This document shows positions 1 to 8,200 of a stretch of DNA of 8,741 nucleotides, in pieces. Below the pieces are notes generated by a model that made no database searches, had not been told where the DNA came from, and worked only from the letters and a program-made list of their open reading frames with translations. Within the stretch, counting starts at the first letter, position 1. Each line of letters starts with the position of its first letter. Position numbers and translations under genes: made by a program. Source of the stretch: Phycisphaerales bacterium UBA2266. GTDB lineage: Bacteria > Planctomycetota > Phycisphaerae > Sedimentisphaerales > Anaerobacaceae. The stretch spans positions 1 through 8,741 of the forward strand of contig DDXG01000079.1 of the NCBI GenBank assembly GCA_002347125.1, read 5' to 3'.

Positions 1-483
1 GACTGGCGTCGCGGCGAGGGTCCGAGTGGGACCGGACGCGTTCCCGGTGGCGGGCGAGGACCCGGAGCCGATGGGCGCAGTCCCGCCATGATGCTGGTGG
101 GTATAGCCGAACGTCTGGAGGACCTGACTGATGAACAGAGGGTCCAGATCGAGGCCATCGGCAAACGCGCGGAGGAGGAATTCGCCGGGGCCGGCGACGA
201 TGCCGACCGACGCCGGATTGTGTCCGAGAGCGTCAGCGAGATGATCACGGACGTCTTGACGGAGCCGCAACGACAGCGTGTGCGGGAGATGCAAGAGCGT
301 TTCCGACAGAGTCGCACGGGGCCACGAGGCACCGGACCCAACGATGTCCCGCCTCCGCCGGGTGCACCGGGCGATTTTGGTGTTCGCTCACCGAACCTCC
401 CCGGCGGTACATCGCCTCTGCGAGATGCCAATCTGCCGCCCCTGGGCCCGTTGCCTGGGTCGACGGCGCCAGACCCGCAGTAG
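1..483 (+). CDS. LTxxQ-motif (Spy/CpxP-like) protein, 5' truncated
   Basis: The frame is open from the first base of the window to TAG at 481-483, giving 160 visible residues; the true start is probably upstream. The first ~29 residues are Gly/Arg/Pro-rich. A charged helical region follows (visible residues ~30-105) with two LTxxQ-type motifs, LTDEQ at residues 42-46 and LTEPQ at 86-90. The remainder is a low-complexity Pro/Gly tail that looks disordered. Paired LTxxQ motifs are the hallmark of the Spy/CpxP periplasmic chaperone/sensor fold, and planctomycetes have many such proteins with a Gly-rich segment, then a Met-Met-Leu stretch, then the first LTxxQ. The internal ATG pair at 88-93 is a less likely start because it lacks a ribosome binding site and the Gly-rich upstream frame fits the family. 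A signal peptide cannot be checked here. The family call is moderately sure; a chaperone role is only inferred. Confidence 0.7.
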   Translation, partial: DWRRGEGPSGTGRVPGGGRGPGADGRSPAMMLVGIAERLEDLTDEQRVQIEAIGKRAEEEFAGAGDDADRRRIVSESVSEMITDVLTEPQRQRVREMQERFRQSRTGPRGTGPNDVPPPPGAPGDFGVRSPNLPGGTSPLRDANLPPLGPLPGSTAPDPQ

Positions 484-504
484 ACCTTCGGACATCATCG
501 ATAC

Positions 505-523
505 ATGGGCCGATTCGGCCCGT
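505..523 (+). terminator. GC-rich hairpin, possible weak terminator
   Basis: A perfect GGGCCG / CGGCCC stem (507-512 with 516-521) has a 3-nt ATT loop and extends by one G-T and one A-T pair to 505/523. It begins 21 nt after the stop codon of the upstream LTxxQ gene, where a terminator is expected. The downstream sequence has only scattered T residues and no U-tract, so it may be an inefficient or Rho-assisted terminator or an mRNA 3'-end stabiliser. Confidence 0.4.
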
Positions 524-545
524 AGTCTGTTCACGCCCATCTATG

Positions 546-569
546 GCAAACCCATGAGAGATGGTTTGC
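546..569 (+). other. Stem-loop with GAGAG loop
   Basis: GCAAACC at 546-552 is complementary to GGTTTGC at 563-569. With a bulged C the stem gains AT/AT pairs and closes on a GAGAG loop at 556-560. It lies 22 nt downstream of the 505-523 hairpin and is not followed by a T-tract, so it is not a standard terminator. Its function is unknown. Confidence 0.35.
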
Positions 570-801
570 ACACACATCGAGCCTGCAGGATCGGCTGGCG
601 ATGTCGTTGGGCGACTCACACCCGGCTACGGACTGACGCTTGACGTCGAACCAACCCGAAATCTTGCAGGACGGAGGTTGGCAAGCACTCCTGCCGTCTG
701 GTAGAAATGCGGCAAACGTGCGGGCCTCTGTGATCTACATGTGCCGGGCTCGCACCCGAAGACTGTTCTCTGTCGTTCAGGAATACGAAAGGGCCGGCAT
801 T

Positions 802-2847
802 GTGAGGCGGATTCTGGTGGCGTTGGCGATTACGGCCCTGGTGGCGGGTGCCTGCACGGCCACGGATGCAGGGTATGATCGTGCGGTGGGCAAGCAGTTG
901 TTTTATCGGATGATCGGGTCGCAATCGAACGGCCCGTTCGTTCACAAGACACGGGCGGTCGCCGCCCCGGACGGGGCCAAGCGTGTGGCCGCCACGGGCA
1001 TGGCGGATTCCGGCTTCACGGAATTTCCATTCTGCAGCGGGTCGTGGAGTTTCACATTTGCCGAGTCGATGGGGATGTTTCCACGAATTGCCGGCGGCGT
1101 CACGATGGACACCAGCCGGGTCAACACCTGTGATATTCTCCTGGACTGGGTTTACGAACCGGATGCGGTTGTCTGGGGGCCTGCGTGCAGGGAATTCGGC
1201 CAGACCTTCGTGGCCGGCGGACGGGAACTGGTGGGGATGACCCTGTTGGTGGCCTCGCCGATGGCCGAGTTCACCGTGGCCGTACACGAGGGCGGGCCGG
1301 AAGGTCGGGAAGTCGTGCCTCGCCGCCGATTCAAGAGCGGACACTCGATGGAGTGGGGCCATGTCCGTTGGGAGGCGGGCGAGGCGCCCCTGGCCCCTGG
1401 AACGACCTATTACGTTCGGATATGGCGGGAGGACGGAAAGGCATGGAACCCCTATTTCCACGCGATGGGCAATGTATGCGAAAAGGGGTGTGCGTGGTTC
1501 GACGGGGTCGAAAGGCCTGAGTCAGACCTGGGGCTGTGGATCACGGAGGAGACGGACGACGTATCGCGGGCGATGGTCGTCGGAGGCGATGAGCAGGGAT
1601 GGATTCACGGAGCCAGGGGAGTGCATATCGTGCCTCGAACCCCCAATATTCGACTGATGACGGTGCATATTCAGCCCGTCAAGGAGTTCTGTCATTACTT
1701 CGTGGCGCATGTCTGGACCGACGAGAGCAGACAGGACCTGGTCTGCGGCCCCAAGTACGGCGTCGCGTGTGCCCGGGTGGGTACGGCGTATCAGAGCAGT
1801 TTCATATACGGGCCGGGCGAGTTCGATTGCACGCCGGGCAACCCGTATTACGTGGAGCTGTTCGCCGTTCCATTTGAAGAGGGCAAGGAACCGTACATTC
1901 CAGAGGATCGGCCCGAGACGCCTGCGCTGGACCTCCTCGTGCGCGCTTACGGCGAGTCGGCGGCTACCGGCGCACCGGTCGTATACAACCTCCGGGCCGA
2001 ACCGTCCGGCGACAAGACACTCTTAATCTCCTGGCAGCTCACGCGACCGGCGACAGTGGAAATGGACTTCACAACAGAAGGCAAACGCCGTCGCGTGTGG
2101 CGACGTCAATCCGGTTTGCAGGGAGCGCATGCCGTCCAAGGGCTGTCGCCTGGGGTGGATGTGGACTTCACGATTACCGCAGTGGATCGCTCGCAAGCCG
2201 TTGGACGGGACCTTCGCCGGCGCAGTCCGCTATATCGCGTGCGGATGCCCGGCGGCGAGCCGGCCGAGGCCTTGTGGCCCGAGACACCGGAGTTCTTCGT
2301 GCCCCTGGCGCCCCGGCCCCACCCGAAGGAGCACGCCGAGCCGCCGCGGTGGTTTCGCAGGAACCTGGTTGTTGACGGAGGTTTTGAAGACGGGGTGGGA
2401 ACATGGACGCAGACAGTGGAGGCAATCGCCTGTGTAACCGAGACAACGACGGGAATCGACCCGGCGCAGGGTAAACGCATGTATGGGTTCACGCACACCG
2501 CCGATGGACCGCGAACGGATGTGCTGGAGCAGAACGGGATATGGCAGGCCATTTCAACGCGGCCGGGGGCCACCTATCAGGTATCGTTGCGGGCGATCAC
2601 GGCGGTTGGGGACGGACCTCGCGGGGATACACGAGTACGGATTGCCGTGGATCCGCAGGGCGGCCAGGACTGGTCCGGCGCCAATTCCAGCCAATGGTTC
2701 TGGACGGAAGGCGAGTGGCGGCGGCTGACCCACCGGTTCATCGCAACGTCGCGGACAGCGACCCTGCTTATAGGGTTCTTTCGCTGGCGTGACCTGGATA
2801 TCGCCCAGGCTTACGTGGATGACATTCGCCTCTACGAAGTTGACTGA
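802..2847 (+). CDS. Secreted multi-domain beta-sandwich protein (Fn3-like plus carbohydrate-binding-like C-terminus)
   Basis: This is a 681-residue protein starting at GTG 802. That start puts a classic signal peptide first (MRRILVALAITALVAGA), and GAAAGGG at 787-793 lies 8 nt upstream. The frame is open to 640, but the extra residues would bury the signal. Cys18 follows LVAGA, an imperfect lipobox, so cleavage by signal peptidase I near ATDA is as likely as lipidation. Residues ~119-249 and ~265-383 look like two related beta-sandwich modules, each ending in a G-x-x-YYV strand. Residues ~391-482 resemble a fibronectin type III domain (ISWQLTRPATVEMDF, then TITAVD). Residues ~521-679 look like a CBM4/9-type jelly roll, starting NLVVDGGFEDGVGTW and ending AYVDDIRLYEV. 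About ten cysteines in the mature chain suggest disulfides. No catalytic domain is recognisable. A surface glycan-binding role is inferred; the N-terminal half is of unknown family. Confidence 0.8.
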   Translation: MRRILVALAITALVAGACTATDAGYDRAVGKQLFYRMIGSQSNGPFVHKTRAVAAPDGAKRVAATGMADSGFTEFPFCSGSWSFTFAESMGMFPRIAGGVTMDTSRVNTCDILLDWVYEPDAVVWGPACREFGQTFVAGGRELVGMTLLVASPMAEFTVAVHEGGPEGREVVPRRRFKSGHSMEWGHVRWEAGEAPLAPGTTYYVRIWREDGKAWNPYFHAMGNVCEKGCAWFDGVERPESDLGLWITEETDDVSRAMVVGGDEQGWIHGARGVHIVPRTPNIRLMTVHIQPVKEFCHYFVAHVWTDESRQDLVCGPKYGVACARVGTAYQSSFIYGPGEFDCTPGNPYYVELFAVPFEEGKEPYIPEDRPETPALDLLVRAYGESAATGAPVVYNLRAEPSGDKTLLISWQLTRPATVEMDFTTEGKRRRVWRRQSGLQGAHAVQGLSPGVDVDFTITAVDRSQAVGRDLRRRSPLYRVRMPGGEPAEALWPETPEFFVPLAPRPHPKEHAEPPRWFRRNLVVDGGFEDGVGTWTQTVEAIACVTETTTGIDPAQGKRMYGFTHTADGPRTDVLEQNGIWQAISTRPGATYQVSLRAITAVGDGPRGDTRVRIAVDPQGGQDWSGANSSQWFWTEGEWRRLTHRFIATSRTATLLIGFFRWRDLDIAQAYVDDIRLYEVD

Positions 2848-2958
2848 TTGCACCGCATATCGACATCATGTGTTAGAGGTCTCAGGCCCGGCGATCCGAT
2901 CCGCCGCCGACGGCCGCGAGGGCGGCTCCGGCAAGGTCATAAGACCGAGTTTTGTGGC

Positions 2959-2987
2959 TTGCCCCGGGGGGCGGACGGTGGTACGAT
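2959..2987 (+). promoter_or_regulatory. Candidate sigma-70 promoter for the FGE-domain gene
   Basis: TTGCCC (2959-2964) is separated by 17 nt from TACGAT (2982-2987), which is preceded by TG at 2979-2980 to give an extended -10. It lies 86 nt upstream of the ATG at 3074 within a 226-nt intergenic gap. The match is partial (4/6 in the -10 box), so this is a plausible but unproven promoter. Confidence 0.35.
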
Positions 2988-3060
2988 ACAGGCAGACAGT
3001 GGCAAGACCCGGGACGGTTCCGCGTGTAACGGCTTCGTCCACGGGAGGCCATACGATTGC

Positions 3061-3068
3061 AAGGAGGT
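3061..3068 (+). promoter_or_regulatory. Perfect Shine-Dalgarno deciding the start of the FGE-domain gene
   Basis: AAGGAGGT lies 5 nt before ATG 3074 and is fully complementary to the 16S rRNA anti-SD core. It selects this start over the much longer open frame, which reaches back to 2789 and overlaps the preceding gene. It is the only strong SD in the window. Confidence 0.9.
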
Positions 3069-3073
3069 CTATC

Positions 3074-3997
<924 letters not shown>

Positions 3998-4044
3998 CCG
4001 GTTGAGAAGACGAGAAGACGCTCCCTGCGTCCATACGTTCACCC

Positions 4045-4079
4045 CAGGGCGGTCCTGCCGTGGCCGCCCTGCTTTCTTT
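4045..4079 (+). terminator. Rho-independent terminator after the FGE-domain gene
   Basis: A 10-bp stem pairs 4045-4054 (CAGGGCGGTC) with 4062-4071 (GGCCGCCCTG), with one G-T wobble and a 7-nt loop. It is followed by the T-rich CTTTCTTTG at 4072-4080. It starts 47 nt after the stop codon. Read on the minus strand the stem is not followed by T residues, so it is directional toward the plus-strand gene. Confidence 0.75.
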
Positions 4080-4120
4080 GTGGAGGCTTACGCGTCGAGG
4101 CGGCAATAAGCCGTTCGATC

Positions 4121-5047
4121 TTATCTGCGCACAGCCGTCTCAGGCAGAAAGAACTGCCCGGGGCCGACAACATCGGGGTATGGGACCGAGCCATCCTGCG
4201 ACAGAGACACGGTCATGGGCACCGTGTCGGCTGGCGTGAAACGCTCGACATGCCCGTCGGCGTAACCGGCGTGCAACTTGATGAAGATATCATTGCGGTC
4301 CAGTTCGGCCCCGCCCGCGGACCAGAATGCCGATGAAACATCCGTACCCGGGGTGATCTCGGCGTCTCGCAACGGCTCGCAACTGCTGTAAGCGCCGCGA
4401 CGGCGCCAGTGGTCGAAGCCGAAATAATCGCTGACCAGCAATCCGCTTTGGTCCCGCCCCCCCATGAGCACTCTGGGACCGTGAAAGACACGGCCTTCTC
4501 CAAGCCACCCGGTGTAATTCCAGTACAGACAATAGGTCCCGATCACAGGGTCAGGCACCGGGTCGGAGTCCGGGTTATCCCATTCTTCGCCCGCCACCCA
4601 GGCATCCTGCAGATACTTGTACTTCTCGGGGGCACAGGGGCAGAACACCGTGTCCGCCTTCTCAAGATACGCACCGAGGTACGCGCTGAGCGAACGATGC
4701 AGCTTGGGACTGCGCTTTCGGTAGCCCGTCAGGACCGTGGGCTCCTGCCAGTTCCATAATCCCCCGAAGCCGATGGTCGCGACGGACTCCGGGTATTTGC
4801 TGTCGTTGTCCACCGCGAAATGGTTCACCGCATAAACCACCTGTCGCTGGTTGTTCATATTGCGCACACGGTAAGCCTGGCGTCTGGCGGCGCGCAAGCC
4901 CGGCATCAGAATGCCCATCAGGACGGCGATGACAGAGATTACAACGAGCAACTCAACGAGCGTGAAGCCGCCCTTAGGGCACTGGTGCGCGACGCCATAA
5001 CACCACCGTCGCGGCTGAACGGACTTTTTCTCCCACGGTCTACACAT
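4121..5047 (-). CDS. Type II secretion/type IV pilin-like protein (prepilin-type N-terminal cleavage/methylation domain)
   Basis: This is a 308-residue protein from ATG at 5047 (complement) to TAA at 4123-4121. The leader of 27 residues is basic and ends in Gly-Gly. Prepilin peptidase should cut before FTLVELLVVISVIAVLMGIL, with the conserved Glu at +5 and a hydrophobic helix that anchors in the inner membrane and drives pilus assembly. After the helix come RAARRQAYRV, a dynamic helix region, an FCPCAPEKYKY segment (~135-145), and near the C-terminus HAGYADGHVERF (259-270). This resembles the H-X9-DG processing-associated motif of planctomycete pseudopilins, but with only four residues between His and DG. 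A TTG at 5074 also opens this frame but sits almost at the predicted transcription start, so ATG 5047 is preferred; no SD is visible. Planctomycetes carry many such genes, and the partner machinery is not in the window. Confidence 0.88.
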   Translation of the reverse strand: MCRPWEKKSVQPRRWCYGVAHQCPKGGFTLVELLVVISVIAVLMGILMPGLRAARRQAYRVRNMNNQRQVVYAVNHFAVDNDSKYPESVATIGFGGLWNWQEPTVLTGYRKRSPKLHRSLSAYLGAYLEKADTVFCPCAPEKYKYLQDAWVAGEEWDNPDSDPVPDPVIGTYCLYWNYTGWLGEGRVFHGPRVLMGGRDQSGLLVSDYFGFDHWRRRGAYSSCEPLRDAEITPGTDVSSAFWSAGGAELDRNDIFIKLHAGYADGHVERFTPADTVPMTVSLSQDGSVPYPDVVGPGQFFLPETAVRR

Positions 5048-5083
5048 TCTGTGATCCGCGCAACTTAACCGCAAACAAACCGT

Positions 5084-5112
5084 ATTATAGCCGTCTAATA
5101 ACGCACTGTCAA
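5084..5112 (-). promoter_or_regulatory. Perfect consensus sigma-70 promoter for the pseudopilin gene
   Basis: On the minus strand TTGACA (5112-5107) is followed by a 17-nt spacer and TATAAT (5089-5084), an exact match to the consensus in both boxes and in spacing. Transcription should start near 5077, giving a leader of about 30 nt to ATG 5047. It lies in the 162-nt gap after the beta-helix gene, which implies that the pseudopilin gene can be transcribed on its own. Confidence 0.8.
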
Positions 5113-5209
5113 TACGGAGAACGCAGATTTTACCGGAATTATGCCGTAGGGAAAATACTGGAAATGCGTAAGGAATGCGCTCGCAACCGATGCCGCAAAC
5201 GGGTGTGGC

Positions 5210-8200
5210 CTAACCCGCCCAAGGGGCCGACTCCAGCCAGTTCTCGGCAATCACCGCTATGTCGAGCAGATTGACCAGACCGTCCCCATTGACATCCCCC
5301 GGCACGGATCGGTCGCTGAGGCTTGCCGTCGGGCTGCGCCCATAAGCGCCGAGATTGGCCCGCCGACCATGAGGGACCGGTTCACTCCCAATCGCCATAC
5401 TCGGGTCGCCTGCATCGATACAGGGGCTGGTCACTTCGTCGAGCACCCATACATCGCCAATAGGGTCGTAGCGGCCACGAGTGCTCTTGAGGTGGTAGTC
5501 TCTCGCCATCGGGTCGGCAAAGAGCGGATTGACGCTGAGATTGCCGGGTCCGGGCACGTTGTCGCGGATGCAACTGTACCTGGCCGTACAACCGTACAGA
5601 TCTCCCCCGCTATTGTCCCAGAGAATGCAGTTGCTGATTTGCGGGTTGGCCCCGGCATAGGCCGTCACACCGAACCCGTTTCCGGCAATCGTAACGTTCG
5701 TAATCGTCGGTGAACTGCCCATAATGAACACGCCAATCTCGCAGCCGGTGATCACGAAATTGCGCAGTACGGTATCAGCGCCTTCGGCCGTATAGAAGCT
5801 CACAGCGTAATTGCCGGATATCTGAAGCACGGGAGCGTCGGCAATCCCCGTAACCGTGATGGCCTTGCCGCGAAAGTCCAGGGCCTCGTGATAGACACCC
5901 GGATAGACCGCAACCGTGAAACCCGTGGACGCCGCATTGATGCCCCGCTGAATAGTGGCGAACGCCGTCTCCGGGGTCATGCCGTCGTTAAGATCGTTTC
6001 CGCCTGTTCCATCAACATACCAACTGAGCGTACCCTGGAATTCGTAGGCGCCGATATCCACGGTGTTGTGCGTAATTCGCGGCTCACCGACGAGGTCCGT
6101 ATCTACGCCGAATGGAATCGCGGCGTTGAGGCCGGCGTTCACCAACAGAGACACGGCCCTCAAGCGAAAGTCGTCGTCGAGGGTCGCCGGCATGTCGTCC
6201 GGTCCATCCGGGTCGACAAACACACCGGGGGCGCTGATGTTGCCCTCACCCGCCCAGAAGCCGGCAAGGTTACAGTATCGGACGCTCACGGGCGAGCCGT
6301 CGAGGTTCACTATGGGGTTGACGGTCCTCTGGAATGCGCTATTGAGGATCCGAACTCCGGCGGCGGACATCCCCTGCGACCAGCAGACGATGGCCGGGCC
6401 GGTTGGCGAGGTGTTGTCCACAAACGTGCAGTTGGTAATATCCATGTCGGCCTGCCAAGCCCAGATGGCCCCCCCCCTCGCCAAGGCCACATTCGCGTTG
6501 AAGAGGCAATTGACGATGCTGCAGCGGCCCTCGTTGAACAGGGCGCCGGCTCCGCTGTTGGCGTCGAGACCGGTGGAAGTATTGGCCGTGAAGACACAAG
6601 CAATGATTGAGGCCGCACCGTGGTCGGCCAGGGCGGCGGCCCGCTCGGCGGAGTTACTGAAGAAGACACATCTCTCGAATCGGCTACTGCCCTGATTGTA
6701 GACGGCGCCGCTTGTTACTGCCATATTCGATTCAAAACGGCATCCGGCAATCACGGGCGAGCCGGCGGCAATATGCAAAGCGCCCCCCGTCGTGGCCTTG
6801 TTCGCATAGAATCGACAATCCGTGATCGTGGGGCTGCCGCCTGCGATAAACACACCCGCACCGCTTTCCTTCATGCCTTCCAGGTTGGCGCAGCCGGCCG
6901 TAACGGTCAGCCCATCCAGAACACCGGAAGACCCGAGCGTGACAACACGGTAGCTGTTCTCCGCATAGTTGACGAACCCCGGAGCATCGTTGCCCGCCAG
7001 ATCGCCGCTCAGGATGGTAGGATGCGCCGCACTGTCGCGGGCATCCGGATCGGAGGCGCCGAAGCCTGCGTAGGAACCTCGAAGGACAATACCCTCCGGC
7101 ATCCGGAAGGTGAGAGACCGGTCTCCGGGGGGCAGACCGGCGCCTCGGTCGGGGCGGTAGACGCCCGCGGCGACTCGTATTTCTGCGCCCGTCCCGGCCC
7201 CGGCCAGTGCATCCTGCAGGCTGGTAAGGGCGTTGGCCCAATCAACGCCGGTGCCCGCACCTGTCGCGTCAATGTCAACATAGATGGCGGGCCTATGCTC
7301 ATGCGCCCCCATATCGACCGTTGCGTCCAGGATACGGGGGTGGCCCTCAAGGTCGGTCTCGCCCGTCCCGACGGCGGAGTTGTCGCCGCTGTTAATACAC
7401 GGTGATCCGGTTCGGAGACGAAGGTTGTCGTCGGCGGTGCCGGGAATGCCGTCCACCCCATGGGGGTCGAAGAACAGGGGGTCTGCGTTGATGTTGCCGG
7501 CCCCCCAGTTGAGTATCGACCCCGGATCGCCATACACATCGCCTCTGCCGCCACGCACATCGCAGTACGCAATGCTGACAGACGAGGCGGATGGCGGATT
7601 GCCGGGACCGCCCTGGTCATACCCCATGGCGACCTGCGAGCCGCCCGCGGAGGCGGAATTGTCCCAGAGAACAGTGTTGACGACCGTCGGGTGGCTGTTG
7701 TGGAAGCAATAGATGCCGCCGCCGTACTGCTGCGCGACGTTGCCGACAAATGTACAATTGACGATGTTGGGAGAAGCCTCATGGGCGGCAACGGCCCCGC
7801 CCGATTGGATCACGGCGATATTCGCGGAGAACAGGCTGTTCGAGACCGGAGGAGCGCACCGGTAAAGCTGAATGGCGCCGCCGTTGAGGCGTGCTGCATT
7901 GCCGAAGAATGCACACCGACGGACGGCTATGCCAGCCTGGTCGAGCAGTACGGCGCCGCCGAAGCCGGCCTCATTGTCCACAAACACACAATCCGTGATC
8001 GCTCCGGTTGCACCTGAGACCCCAACGAAGGCGCTCCCGTGGCTGCGGCTGAATCGGCACCGTACGACCACGGTGGCGGCTTCCTCGCCAAACACCGCCC
8101 CATACAGGGCCGCATTCTCTTGAAGAACACAATCGCTCAGCGTCAGCACTCCGCCCTCGCAGTAGACCGCCGCGCCGCGCCCCCCATACTCCGTATCATG

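Larger units (their letters stand above)
484..801 (+). other. Intergenic region between the LTxxQ gene and the beta-sandwich gene
   Basis: This 318-nt stretch has no convincing gene. It holds the hairpin at 505-523 and a second one at 546-569 (GCAAACC pairs with GGTTTGC; adding a bulged C lets the stem run to a GAGAG loop). The frame of the downstream gene is open back to a TTG at 640, but that extension (54 residues) precedes an obvious signal peptide and has no family character. The best promoter guess is TTGGCA (678-683), an 18-nt spacer and TAGAAA (702-707), which is weak. Confidence 0.5.

Noticed and set aside
640..801. Upstream in-frame extension of the beta-sandwich gene to a TTG at 640
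   Set aside because: It would place 54 nondescript residues before a clear signal peptide; GTG 802 has a purine-rich ribosome binding site at a suitable distance.
616..1461. Minus-strand open frame of 281 codons
   Set aside because: It is antisense to the signal peptide and first module of the beta-sandwich protein, has Pro/Arg/His-rich composition and shows no domain.
2901..2946. GCCGCC/GGCGGC and GGTC/GACC inverted repeats as a terminator of the beta-sandwich gene
   Set aside because: The first has a 12-nt loop and no T-tract; the second has only a 4-bp stem before a short T run. Too weak to annotate.
2789..3073. Extension of the FGE-domain frame back to 2789
   Set aside because: It overlaps the end of the previous gene and lacks family character; the perfect SD and signal peptide fix the start at 3074.
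4085..4112. GGCTTA/TAAGCC inverted repeat just downstream of the pseudopilin gene as its terminator
   Set aside because: It has a 6-bp stem, a 16-nt loop and no T-tract on the minus strand.
5225..5308. A cellulosome component call based on the dockerin motif
   Set aside because: Only one calcium loop is present and no cohesin or scaffoldin is seen; in this lineage the motif is common on many secreted proteins.
5888..6610. Long plus-strand open frame of 240 codons antisense to the beta-helix gene
   Set aside because: High-GC shadow frame: the opposite strand has clear repeated beta-helix motifs, while this translation is Arg/Val/Gly-rich with no recognisable domain. The same applies to 6620-7405 and 7460-8017.
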